64,000 nt of DNA, taken from Haemophilus haemolyticus (GTDB lineage: Bacteria; Pseudomonadota; Gammaproteobacteria; Enterobacterales; Pasteurellaceae). Location of the stretch: NCBI RefSeq assembly GCF_003352385.1, contig NZ_CP031243.1, positions 1,909,062-1,973,061 on the forward strand. The letters run 5' to 3'. This document shows, piece by piece, positions 1 to 8,780 of this stretch. The notes under the pieces are model-generated. The model worked only from the letters and a program-made list of their open reading frames with translations, ran no database searches and was not told the DNA's origin. Both the position numbers and the translations under genes were made by a program. Each line of letters begins with the position of its first letter. Position 1 is the first letter of the stretch.

Positions 1-50
1 CACAGGCTGAGCCACCAATGGACGGATTCGATGACGATATCCCGTTTTGA
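1..50 (+). CDS. ssb: Single-stranded DNA-binding protein, C-terminal end (partial)
   Basis: Only the last 15 codons are inside the window. They end in DDDIPF, the acidic tip that bacterial SSB uses to recruit repair and replication partners. The gene enters from the left edge and stops at TGA 48-50. The acidic tip and the terminator just downstream support the call; the OB-fold domain is outside the window. Confidence 0.9.
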   Translation, partial: QAEPPMDGFDDDIPF

Positions 51-94
51 ATTCCATATACATAAATTATGTAAAAATACATCATAATAACCAG

Positions 95-127
95 AGAGAA
101 ACCTTATAAAACAAGGTTTCTCTTTTT
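95..127 (+). terminator. Rho-independent terminator of ssb
   Basis: An 11-bp perfect stem (AGAGAAACCTT at 95-105 with its complement at 113-123) is followed by a T run. It lies 45 bases after the ssb stop. Confidence 0.85.
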
Positions 128-134
128 ACGTTTA

Positions 135-162
135 TTATAGCCAGACGAAAGTCTGGCTATAA
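135..162. repeat. Perfect 12-bp inverted repeat with GAAA loop
   Basis: TTATAGCCAGAC at 135-146 is perfectly complementary to 151-162, leaving a GNRA-type tetraloop. There is no T run on either side, so a simple terminator is not obvious. It sits between the ssb terminator and the qat operon. Confidence 0.6.
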
Positions 163-168
163 TTAAAT

Positions 169-199
169 AACTCAAACCATTAGGATAATGGTTTGAGTT
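169..199 (-). terminator. Perfect 14-bp inverted repeat, possible end of qat transcript
   Basis: AACTCAAACCATTA at 169-182 pairs perfectly with 186-199, leaving a 3-base loop. Read on the minus strand it follows qatD by about 75 bases and is followed by an AT-rich but not pure T stretch. It may end the qat transcript; this is inferred from position and stem strength. Confidence 0.45.
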
Positions 200-274
200 G
201 AGATTGTAGGTAGAGATATTATAAGGAATTTGAGTTATTGGAAGTAATTGATAATTTTGAGGTAAGCTTATGGT

Positions 275-1006
275 TTATATATGTTTTGAAACTAAGCTAA
301 AGAGATTTTGTCTCAGCATACTTTCAGCTTCTGAAATATTCATCCTCCACATATCTGCCAATATTGCAATGGCAATATCAGCATTCCAAGGGAATAAAGC
401 TTGTGTTTTAAAATTCCCAAAAGGTCCATCAGTTTCAATTAATATTTTTTCTATTGGCATAAGTTGAGCTAAATCATCCCCCTTTTTACTACTTAACATT
501 GCGGGGCCTACAGAAAAATAGCAGCCCATTTCAATCGCTCGTTTTAACTGTTGCTTTGTGCCTGAAAACCAATGAAGGATTGGCAGGTTATCATTTACTT
601 GACTTAATTCATCTAGTACAGCATTTGCACTCATCCTAGAATGTATACTTAAGATTTTTCCGCCAGATTTTGCTGAGCTTCTTAAAATATGGCGAAAGAC
701 CTTTAATTGTGTTTCCCAATGTATTTTAAACTCTTTTCCGCCATCCAAACCAATTTCACCCACATAGCGAGTTTGGTTTAATAATGCATCAAACAATTCC
801 AATTCTTGCCAACGTTCATGAGCTAGTTGGGGATGCAATCCTAAGGCGGTACGAATACGAGGACAATCTTTTGCTAATGAACTTGTTCCACACCACGCTT
901 TTGGTGTAGTTGTAACAGATAAGACATAAATATTTTCATCTTTACATCGTTTTGCAACGTATTGTGGATTAGTATATAAATCCAAATGGCAATGCATATC
1001 CATCAT
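275..1006 (-). CDS. qatD: QatD, TatD-family metal-dependent DNase of a Qat defence system
   Basis: This 243-residue protein belongs to the TatD amidohydrolase family. The metal ligands are visible: HCH at residues 5-7, Glu84 in VGEIGLDG, His122, His145 and Asp193 in ETDGP. TatD proteins cleave DNA with divalent metal. The ATG overlaps the qatC stop by four bases (ATGA), which indicates translational coupling. It is the last gene of the qatABCD order known from Qat anti-phage systems. A housekeeping TatD is possible by sequence alone, but the three upstream genes make QatD much more likely. No uptake signal lies in the gene. Confidence 0.88.
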   Translation of the reverse strand: MMDMHCHLDLYTNPQYVAKRCKDENIYVLSVTTTPKAWCGTSSLAKDCPRIRTALGLHPQLAHERWQELELFDALLNQTRYVGEIGLDGGKEFKIHWETQLKVFRHILRSSAKSGGKILSIHSRMSANAVLDELSQVNDNLPILHWFSGTKQQLKRAIEMGCYFSVGPAMLSSKKGDDLAQLMPIEKILIETDGPFGNFKTQALFPWNADIAIAILADMWRMNISEAESMLRQNLFSLVSKHI

Positions 1007-2319
1007 AATATTTGGTTCTCTATTAAAAGTTGCTCCACTTCATCCAACCCATTTATAAAAACATTTGCAAACTGATTTAATTGTTGAGTGGGTAGTGAAC
1101 CACTTTGTAAAACCCATTGATTGATGTTGCGATGATTTTTTTGACGAATAGCACTTATTAAAGCAAATAAATCATCTCTTCTGTCCTGATTTATTAAAAT
1201 TTGCCGAATGTCATTAAATTCATATTGGGCATCATTGGTAATACCAGCATAATGCAATGACGCTCTACGAATCAGACATGGAACACAAACCCCGCATTGT
1301 TGATTTTTGCGTTTCCAATGGCTACACGAAACAGTATCAGGGATAATTTGCTTTAATAATGGTAAATTTTTGCATTCTGCTATCATTTGCCCTTTGGTTT
1401 TAAATTGATAAGGATTTCTTAAAGTGAAAGGAATATTGACCGCAGTGAGAAATTTTTGTATTTCTTGGATAAAATAAGGGTGAGTGGTACGGGTACTTAA
1501 AGTGCCTACTCTGCGTACTGTTAAAGGTGCATTGATTGAAATTACCCCATTTTCAGGAACTAAAATATCAATCTTTTTTTGCGCGACTTCCTGTAATGCA
1601 TAAGCTGATACAATGGCAAATGCCAAAAAATTTAAACTTCTAGTTCGCATTGTGATTTCAGTGCTTTTTCCATTATTTGAATGAGGTTGTGCAATCGCAT
1701 TAAATTGGGAAAATTGATTAATATAACCATTTCGGTTAAGTTGCTGAATAATAGCTTGCTGGCGTGATTTATCACCTTTATAAGAATGACTAACTAAAAC
1801 TGGTGAATGCCCCAACTCCAATAAATCAACTACCCCAATTGCTGAATCTAACCCACCTGAAAATAAACAAACACAGTCCTTATTTCTTAGATCTACCAAT
1901 TTGGTTCTGCCACTTAATTTATAGGGCTGTGGCGGTAACTGTCCGCCTGCCTGAAAATCAAATTGCCAAATATCACCACTTAAAAAGTGTAAAATCTGTT
2001 CTAAATGAACTTTGTTTGCTTGCCAAATATCTGGCTGGCACAATGGTAACGTGATAGAAAAGGAACGACACCAGCCATTTGCAGTATCTTTTCGCAAAAT
2101 AAAAGTATCTGCTGCTGTAACTGCCATTGCAATAGTTAGAAAATCCATTACTTGATTATTGAGTTCAACACCTAATCTTCTTACTCTATCCAAAACCATA
2201 TTACCAATATGAGCGATTTGTAGACTTTTATCACCCATACCATAAAGACGAATAGGTAAAACACCATTAGGCAAATTTTTTAATTGCTCAATATCGTGGT
2301 GAAAAAATAATTGATTCAT
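1003..2319 (-). CDS. qatC: QatC, QueC-like PP-loop ATPase of a Qat defence system
   Basis: This 438-residue protein is related to QueC (preQ0 synthase). It has the PP-loop SGGLDS at residues 154-159 and a zinc-type cysteine cluster (Cys332, Cys342, Cys345, Cys348) near the C-terminus. It is far longer than QueC (about 230 residues) because of an extra N-terminal region of about 140 residues, as in Qat systems. The chosen ATG overlaps the qatB stop (TGATG); an upstream in-frame ATG at 2400 lies inside qatB and is less likely. By family it would make or attach a deazaguanine-like modification; the real substrate in Qat defence is not known to me. Confidence 0.88.
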   Translation of the reverse strand: MNQLFFHHDIEQLKNLPNGVLPIRLYGMGDKSLQIAHIGNMVLDRVRRLGVELNNQVMDFLTIAMAVTAADTFILRKDTANGWCRSFSITLPLCQPDIWQANKVHLEQILHFLSGDIWQFDFQAGGQLPPQPYKLSGRTKLVDLRNKDCVCLFSGGLDSAIGVVDLLELGHSPVLVSHSYKGDKSRQQAIIQQLNRNGYINQFSQFNAIAQPHSNNGKSTEITMRTRSLNFLAFAIVSAYALQEVAQKKIDILVPENGVISINAPLTVRRVGTLSTRTTHPYFIQEIQKFLTAVNIPFTLRNPYQFKTKGQMIAECKNLPLLKQIIPDTVSCSHWKRKNQQCGVCVPCLIRRASLHYAGITNDAQYEFNDIRQILINQDRRDDLFALISAIRQKNHRNINQWVLQSGSLPTQQLNQFANVFINGLDEVEQLLIENQIL

Positions 2320-3059
2320 CAATAATTCTCCCATTCTTCCCAAATTTCCAAAATAACTTGGTTTTGAATTTCTTGCATTTGTTCGGTTGTTAACTGACAA
2401 ACATCATCCGTAAATTTAGGGGCAAGCGTAATATCCACCACCTCATGAACTAATTGTCTCAAATCATTTTCAACATTTGAAATTTGAACAAGATCGCCAC
2501 CTTTATTCCACGCCTTACCAGCATCGTGTACAATTTGCAGAAAAATACTTTCGGTTAAATAACAAATCATCATTTTACCAATGACTTCAGTGGTAATGCT
2601 ATTTTCATCAAAAGTTGTCATTCCTTCCAATGCTTCTGATAAAGCAATATTCATTGCAGAACGAATTTTGTCTGAATCACCGTGATGACCAGCCAAAAGT
2701 TCGGTAATTTGGTTGATGGCTTCATCGCAAGGCTGACCATTTAAACTATGTAAATTAACCGAATATTGTTGCTGCTGGCTGCCTGAAAAAATACCAAATA
2801 AACCCGAGCCTGCTTGGGTAATTTTCCCCAATTTTTGGACAGCTATATGCTTACCACCACTGGCTTTTCGTGCATAATGCCCAAGTGCTTTACGGACATC
2901 ATCACGCCCACCGCTTCGTACAGCCCTACCGATTGCTTGACGCAATCCCTTTAATCTCTGTGGGTCTGGTGTTTGTAACGATGTCTGACTATCATCAACC
3001 CAAGAGGGCAATAGAGGCGAACGACCATTTGGCCCTACGCTAGATTGTGAAGTACCCAT
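2319..3059 (-). CDS. qatB: QatB, conserved Qat defence protein of unknown biochemical role
   Basis: The 246-residue protein starts with a Gly/Ser/Pro-rich segment (MGTSQSSVGPNGRSPLLP), characteristic of QatB, followed by a mostly helical-looking body. It has no enzymatic motif that I can identify. A strong Shine-Dalgarno AAGGAG lies in the last codons of qatA, six bases before the ATG. The stop overlaps the start of qatC. Identity rests on the N-terminal signature together with its place between the KAP ATPase and the QueC-like gene. Confidence 0.85.
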   Translation of the reverse strand: MGTSQSSVGPNGRSPLLPSWVDDSQTSLQTPDPQRLKGLRQAIGRAVRSGGRDDVRKALGHYARKASGGKHIAVQKLGKITQAGSGLFGIFSGSQQQQYSVNLHSLNGQPCDEAINQITELLAGHHGDSDKIRSAMNIALSEALEGMTTFDENSITTEVIGKMMICYLTESIFLQIVHDAGKAWNKGGDLVQISNVENDLRQLVHEVVDITLAPKFTDDVCQLTTEQMQEIQNQVILEIWEEWENY

Positions 3060-3062
3060 TGC

Positions 3063-4829
3063 TTACTCCTTGTACCAAGTTTCACTTTTTAATCTTTTGT
3101 TCAACCACGGATAGTTAATGTCTTTATTTTTCAATTCAGCAATAAAGCGAGTTAAAATTTTTGCACCGTCTTCTGAATTTGCCGCTAGCAAACAAGCCCC
3201 CATAAAACCATCTGGGCTTTTATCCCAATTATCCAGTTTTCTTAATTGTTCAATCAATGCTTCCATAACGGAGATTTGTTCATCAATTGTTAATCCCTGA
3301 ATAGCGTTCTGAGTATTTTGTGAGCCTGTTCTTGATTTAGTTACAAGTAAAATACTTAAAACATCTTGGGCTTTTTGAGAAAGTTGAGCAGTGTAAGTAT
3401 TTAGCGGAATGGTTTCTCTAGATAAATAAATTGCTGCTCGTAAATTAACATCAGATAATTTTGGCTCTAATTTTACCCATTCTTTGATAAATGTTTGAAT
3501 GGATTTATTTTCGGAGAGCATTGATAAATTTTGCTCATTGTTCTTTTCAAGCCCTTTTAATAATTCAGAGTTACCATCTTCTTCATTGATACTCTGATAA
3601 AATTTTGTTACCACATCAGAATCCACGCATCGCTCAAAAATAACCAACTTGGTAATAATCGCTTCATCTAATGACATTTGACGCTTGTTTGCGATTTTGG
3701 TACGCATTTTAATGGTATTTAAAATGCGTTTTACAATTCTAGGATTACCGTGAATATTAGGTGAATTTGCTAATAAAGGCGCTACTCTGTTTGCGCGTTC
3801 AAAATCTGACAATAGAGCTTGATTGTGTTGCTCTTCAATAGTTTTGGCCACTTCTTCTGGATTTAAAGATTGACTTTTCCAAGATTGTTGCAAATGAGTT
3901 TCTAAAAATTGGCGTAAGCTTGCTAATTTTCCGGTTGGTACTTTTTGATGAATGGCGTACAGCATATATAAATACGCACGAATTTCAAGCACACCTGCTT
4001 TGGGTACACGAATAGGAATCTGTATGAGCTTATCCAAATAATCAATTTGATGACGATACGACAAATCTTTGTAATGCTCCGCAACTGAATGGCGAATCAT
4101 TTCCTCGTCGGCCGCGATAATGAATGCCGTCCGATTTAAAAACAAAAATAAACGAATCGCCTCCAATGTCTGAATAGCATTAGCAGGCAGACAACGGTCA
4201 AGATTATCAATTACAATAACCAGCTTTTTACCTAAATCCTGTAATATTTCGCTATATTCTTTTCTAAACTCATCTATTTGTTGTGGTGGTGTTTGTTTCT
4301 CTTTTGGCTTGATAAGATTTTTCCCTGAATCAACAAGATTTTTCCCTACTTCTACAATTTGCTTACTTTCTGTTTCATTTTGAACACCATCCAATGATTC
4401 TTTTGCTGTTTCAAATGTTTTGGAAATTAAGCCAAAAGTTGGCACTCCTGCAGCCAACGCAGCTCCTTCGGCCATTAAACCAAGCAAACGCAAACCATTA
4501 ATTCTCGCAAATAAGTTTTTGGATTTTTTCAAGATGGTTTCTTCATCTTTGGCGGCCTGAATCAAATGGCTTGCAATAGTTTCCAAAAGCGCCGCTCTGG
4601 CATCATCAAATCCCTGATAGAGCCAAGCATCAAATTTAATTATAATCCACTCATCAGGCTTGATTTGTTGCTCAATCAAATTTAACAAAGAGGACTTACC
4701 TGCTCCCCAGTTACCAAAAATACCTATTGAAACTGGTAGCATAGCCTCAGATTCCAATATTTCAGTAACAATTTGGGATACCTCACCAAAATTGAGATAG
4801 TCTTCTTTAGATTCAGTATCTGACCACAC
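3063..4829 (-). CDS. qatA: QatA, KAP-family P-loop NTPase of a Qat defence system
   Basis: This 588-residue protein has Walker A GNWGAGKSS at residues 39-47, Walker B VIVIDNLDRC at 204-213, and the KAP motif FIIAADEEMI at 236-245. A small hydrophobic segment at about 113-135 lies inside the NTPase insert, where KAP proteins often carry membrane segments. The start codon is GTG with AAGGGT upstream; no better ATG exists. As first gene of the operon it is expected to be the ATP-driven sensor or scaffold, which is an inference from Qat organisation. No uptake signals occur in this gene or the rest of the operon. Confidence 0.87.
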   Translation of the reverse strand: MWSDTESKEDYLNFGEVSQIVTEILESEAMLPVSIGIFGNWGAGKSSLLNLIEQQIKPDEWIIIKFDAWLYQGFDDARAALLETIASHLIQAAKDEETILKKSKNLFARINGLRLLGLMAEGAALAAGVPTFGLISKTFETAKESLDGVQNETESKQIVEVGKNLVDSGKNLIKPKEKQTPPQQIDEFRKEYSEILQDLGKKLVIVIDNLDRCLPANAIQTLEAIRLFLFLNRTAFIIAADEEMIRHSVAEHYKDLSYRHQIDYLDKLIQIPIRVPKAGVLEIRAYLYMLYAIHQKVPTGKLASLRQFLETHLQQSWKSQSLNPEEVAKTIEEQHNQALLSDFERANRVAPLLANSPNIHGNPRIVKRILNTIKMRTKIANKRQMSLDEAIITKLVIFERCVDSDVVTKFYQSINEEDGNSELLKGLEKNNEQNLSMLSENKSIQTFIKEWVKLEPKLSDVNLRAAIYLSRETIPLNTYTAQLSQKAQDVLSILLVTKSRTGSQNTQNAIQGLTIDEQISVMEALIEQLRKLDNWDKSPDGFMGACLLAANSEDGAKILTRFIAELKNKDINYPWLNKRLKSETWYKE

Positions 4830-5198
4830 TAAATTACCCTTATTTATAAAAATATAGATTTTTATATACTAACACATTTTTCAACAAGCATTTTTAATGT
4901 TTTTATAATGATAAGTATATAGAAGGTATCAAGATTGATGGATGAATTATCGAAATTAAAAGATATTAGGAAAAGGGATGGAAGTGGAATAAAACAAATT
5001 AAACTACTATAATCGACCAGCTTTTCCTTCTTTCAAGGATTTTATAGATAAACATTGTCAATTTGGTATCTCATAGCAAGCACATTGTGTAAAAAGTGAA
5101 TGACTAAAACCTAATTATTTGATTTTAAATAACTTTATGATTTACATTTTACTATAAAATAGAAACAACCATTTTAATTCAAACCAACTCAAAACAAA
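4830..5198. other. AT-rich intergenic region upstream of qatA
   Basis: About 370 bases separate qatA from the kefBC terminator. The part nearest qatA is very AT-rich and should hold its promoter, with several TATAAT-like hexamers and no clear single choice. A 24-codon ORF (4938-5012, plus strand) has no convincing ribosome site. I see no tRNA, repeat or gene relic here. Confidence 0.5.
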
Positions 5199-5227
5199 AA
5201 GGAAGCAATTTGCTTCCTTTTTTAGTT
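5199..5227 (-). terminator. Terminator of the KefB/C-type gene
   Basis: AAAGGAAGC pairs with GCTTCCTTT across a short AATTT loop. On the minus strand it is followed by TTTTTGTTTT, 20 bases beyond the antiporter stop codon. Confidence 0.8.
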
Positions 5228-5246
5228 GAAATGTATTGAAAGAATT

Positions 5247-7097
5247 TTAAGAATTATTATTTGACGTTTCTTCAGATTCCTCAATCAATATTCCTGCTGT
5301 TTCATCATTTAGCGCTTGAGCATCTACATGAGGTTTAATAAATGGTTTTGGCGTCCAATATTTTTTTAAGATTTCATTAGAAAAACCATGTAGAACTTCC
5401 TCATTTAGACGTTCTTGATCCAATGCTCGTACTTCTTTAATAACTTCATCAGCCTCAATCTTATCAATGCCAAGTTTCATTAGTGTTGCTTGGCTAAGTG
5501 CAATGGCGGATTCAAAAGTTTCACGCACAATAAAATCCACATCTTGCTTAATTAGGCTCACCGTCGTTTTTCTATCATAAGTGCGGGTTAAAATCGGCAA
5601 GTTTGGATAAGCCCCTTTAAGTTGGCTCACAATCGTTTCAATGCGATCTGTATCATTAATACCAATCACCACACATTTAGCTTTTTCAATTCCCGCGGCG
5701 TAAAGTACATCCAAACGAATACCATCACCATAATAGACTTTAAAACCAAATTTTGCCGCAGCACGGATATTTTCTATATTACGATCAATCACTGAAACGC
5801 TGATGCCTCGGATTAATAATGTTTGACATACGATCTGGCTAAAGCGGCCAAAACCAATTACAAGCACGTTATCTTCTAAATCATCAATAGGCGACAGATC
5901 GCTCGTATCTGGTTGAGTCGCTAATTTTCTCTCTCCAGATTGCGCTAATTTACGAGTAATTTGTGTAATAAATGGAGAAAACAACATGGAAATAATTACC
6001 GCTGCAGTAAAAGTGGCATTTTCATGGTTGCTCATTACGCCTGCTGTTGTTGCGGCAGAGAAAAGTACGAAAGCAAATTCACCACCATGCGCCAAAAGTG
6101 ACATTCTTCCCACTGCTTCCCTATGTTCTAAGCGAGTAATTCGAGCAACAACATACACAGAAAGTCCTTTACCAATAATATAAAGGAATACAATTCCGAG
6201 TAGTAATAACCAGTGATTAAACACTAAGCTCAAATCCAATGACATGCCCACGCCCATAAAAAACAGGCCAAGCAATAGACCTCGAAATGGCTCGATATCC
6301 GCTTCTAATTGATGACGGAACGAAGACTCTGACAGCATAACGCCTGCTACAAATGCCCCCATTGCCATTGAAAGTCCACCTATTTCCATGGCTAATGCTG
6401 CGCCAAGTACAACTAATAAAGCCGCCGCTGTCATCATCTCTCGAATATGTGCTTTAGAAATTAATCGGAATAATGGATTCATTAACCATTTACCCGCGAC
6501 AATCAAGCCGATTACCGCCCCTAATGCGATGCCGATTGACATCCAATCGGTATGAGTGCTTTCTTCAGAATGAGGCGCAAGAAACGCCACTGATGCCAAT
6601 AATGGCACAATAGCAATATCTTCAAAAATTAAAGTCGAAATAATTCGCTGACCTTTAGATGTACTGGTAATACAACGTTCTTCTAACGTTTGCATCACAA
6701 TCGCGGTTGAAGAAAGTGTAAATCCCATACCTGCTATAAACGCCACTTCTTTCGGTAAATCAAGTAAATAAATCCCCGCAAAAGTAAGCAGAACACCACA
6801 CAATCCAACTTGTAATAATCCCCGCCCAAAAATTGCTTTTTTCATAGACCAAAGCCGTTCAGGGTGCATTTCAAGCCCAATAATGAACAAGAACATCACG
6901 ACACCCAATTCAGCCAAATGCACGACTGAAGCCGGCTCTTGAATAACACCGAATACTGAAGGACCAATCATACAACCAGCCACTAAATACCCTAGCACAC
7001 TACCAAGCCCTAGGCGTTTAAATAACGGCACAATAGTCACGCTCGACGCAAGCAAAATTACGGTTTTAATCAGATCTGAATCAGCAAGATGGGACAT
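5247..7097 (-). CDS. kefBC: KefB/KefC-type glutathione-regulated potassium efflux antiporter
   Basis: This CPA2-family protein has about 12 hydrophobic segments in residues 1-380, then a cytoplasmic RCK/TrkA-N domain with the dinucleotide motif VIGFGRFSQ. KefB/C proteins release K+ in exchange for H+ when glutathione adducts accumulate, protecting against electrophiles. The start chosen is ATG at 7097, preceded by TTGGAG; a TTG at 7109 would put the ribosome site inside the gene. The 616-residue length fits the family. I cannot separate KefB from KefC. The gene is single, with its own terminator. Confidence 0.82.
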   Translation of the reverse strand: MSHLADSDLIKTVILLASSVTIVPLFKRLGLGSVLGYLVAGCMIGPSVFGVIQEPASVVHLAELGVVMFLFIIGLEMHPERLWSMKKAIFGRGLLQVGLCGVLLTFAGIYLLDLPKEVAFIAGMGFTLSSTAIVMQTLEERCITSTSKGQRIISTLIFEDIAIVPLLASVAFLAPHSEESTHTDWMSIGIALGAVIGLIVAGKWLMNPLFRLISKAHIREMMTAAALLVVLGAALAMEIGGLSMAMGAFVAGVMLSESSFRHQLEADIEPFRGLLLGLFFMGVGMSLDLSLVFNHWLLLLGIVFLYIIGKGLSVYVVARITRLEHREAVGRMSLLAHGGEFAFVLFSAATTAGVMSNHENATFTAAVIISMLFSPFITQITRKLAQSGERKLATQPDTSDLSPIDDLEDNVLVIGFGRFSQIVCQTLLIRGISVSVIDRNIENIRAAAKFGFKVYYGDGIRLDVLYAAGIEKAKCVVIGINDTDRIETIVSQLKGAYPNLPILTRTYDRKTTVSLIKQDVDFIVRETFESAIALSQATLMKLGIDKIEADEVIKEVRALDQERLNEEVLHGFSNEILKKYWTPKPFIKPHVDAQALNDETAGILIEESEETSNNNS

Positions 7098-7157
7098 TAA
7101 TAGCTCCAATGATGAAATGGAATATAATTGTATTCTAACTAGTTTCCTTTAAATAAA

Positions 7158-7189
7158 AAAGTGAGCATATCTCATATTATGCTCACTTT
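7158..7189 (-). terminator. Terminator of the slam gene
   Basis: AAAGTGAGCATA at 7158-7169 pairs with TATGCTCACTTT at 7178-7189. On the minus strand the stem is followed by TTTATTT, about 35 bases after the slam stop. Confidence 0.8.
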
Positions 7190-7222
7190 AGAAATGGATA
7201 AACCTAAGTTCAATTAATTAAC

Positions 7223-8691
7223 TTAAAATGTCTTTTCAAACAACATATTCACATTCTTCTGAGTGTAAGAATACATTTCTGGAATATTGCTATCTTGTTT
7301 ACGCCAGCTTAGTTGGAGTTTTGGTGTAATTCCCCAAATATGCCAGTCGCGTTTCCATAGGGATAAATTTATGCCGTAAATTTTATCTTCTCGACGTTTT
7401 CCAAAAGAAAACAAATTGAGATTACCAAGTTTGGCAATATCTTTAAATTCACGTTTCATTATGGATAAGCCGAGACGTGAGGAAATACCCCAATTCCATT
7501 CTTGTCCCCAACCTAAACGTAGGCTTTTACTGTCTGAACCATATTGACGAACCTTCGTTCTTTCTGCCATAAAATCAGAACCGAGATAGAAAAACTGTTT
7601 CGGTGTTCTTGCCCAAAGTAAGGTTGCGGAAATCAGTTTGTTATTACCGTTTTGTGATGTACTGTCTAAATAACGTTGTTTTGAAAACTCTCCCGCCGTA
7701 AAAAGTTGCCAGTTTGGACTTAACCAGCGAGAAAATTCCACCCTTGCCCCATTAGACCAACGGTAACTTTCGCCGCCATACCAACGTTTTTCATAAAAAG
7801 GTTTAATGCGGAAATTTTGCTTCGCGGTTTTATGTGCATAGCCAATAAAAGTGCGGTTGGAAATATCATCAAATTCATGATTATCCCAATAGCTCTTTCC
7901 CCCAAACTCATTGCCCACCGTGAGGTAATTAGAGCTCCATAAATTAAAATCTCTCGAAATATCGAGTGAATACGCCAAACCGTGGCTGTTTGTGGCATCA
8001 TCGATTCCGAACGTGTTAAGGTGCCACCATTATTTAATACGACCGTTTTGCCCTCACCAACATTATTGACATTGGTATCACGCACATAATTAAAAGAAAA
8101 ATCCACATTCCAGCTATCACGTTCTTTTAAAGCCTCTAAATAAGCATCCATTAAACGCTTAACTTGAGGCGGTAAATCCTCTGCGGTTTGTGCTTTTTCA
8201 AATTGGTCTTTAGCAGCCCCATCTTGTTTTTGATTGAATAAAGCGATAGCCAGTTCAATTCGCACAGGGTTTAAATTTGGATTTTTCGCCAAAATTTCGC
8301 GATATTTATCAATGGCTGCAGTATAGTTTTCCGTTAGCGCAGCCAATTTTCCTTCCGCAAAGTGTTCCATAATCGGGTCACGATTTGGAAAAGTGCGGTA
8401 AATTTCCAGCAATTTTTTTATCATTTCTGGATTGCGTGCGTAAATGGCACGAGTTAATAATTCGTGGGTTAAAACTGGGTTTTGTTTAAGTTGCTCAAGG
8501 GTAATTTGAATTTGTTCGACTTGCTCTGTGCCTAAGGGCGGTAAATTTTGTTCGCGTTTTTCAAGTTTGGCGACATTAATTTGTGGTTCAAGTTCGGTTT
8601 TAATTGGTGTTTGACGAATATCTAGTGCCGTTGTTTCTGCTAAAGCAAGAGCGGGGAAAAGTGCAGTAAAAAAGAAAGCAATACTTTTCAT
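7223..8691 (-). pseudogene. Slam-type surface lipoprotein assembly modulator, broken by a one-base frameshift
   Basis: The reading frame runs from ATG 8691 with a cleavable signal peptide (cut after LALA), TPR-like helices to about residue 210, and then shifts frame near 7978-7985 into the C-terminal beta-barrel, which ends in Phe. Total length is 1469 bases, one short of a whole frame; a missing base at ACGGTTTGG would restore T-A-T-G-L-A-Y-S. Slam (TPR plus DUF560) proteins move surface lipoproteins across the outer membrane, and the neighbouring lipoprotein gene is its likely client. Two uptake signals lie inside (near 7848 and 8390), so the gene is long-resident. A sequencing error remains possible. 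Confidence 0.8.
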
Positions 8692-8780
8692 AAAATGAGT
8701 AACTTTAAGTAAATATTTATAAACAAACAATAAGTTGAAAAATGGCGGACAAAAATCCGCCAAATATTGTTTTATAACGA

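Noticed and set aside
4938..5012. 24-codon plus-strand ORF upstream of kefBC
   Set aside because: No ribosome site, no recognisable sequence and low-complexity Lys-rich content; likely chance.
7098..7109. TTG start for the KefB/C-type gene
   Set aside because: The GGAG ribosome site would fall within the gene; ATG 7097 is correctly spaced from it.
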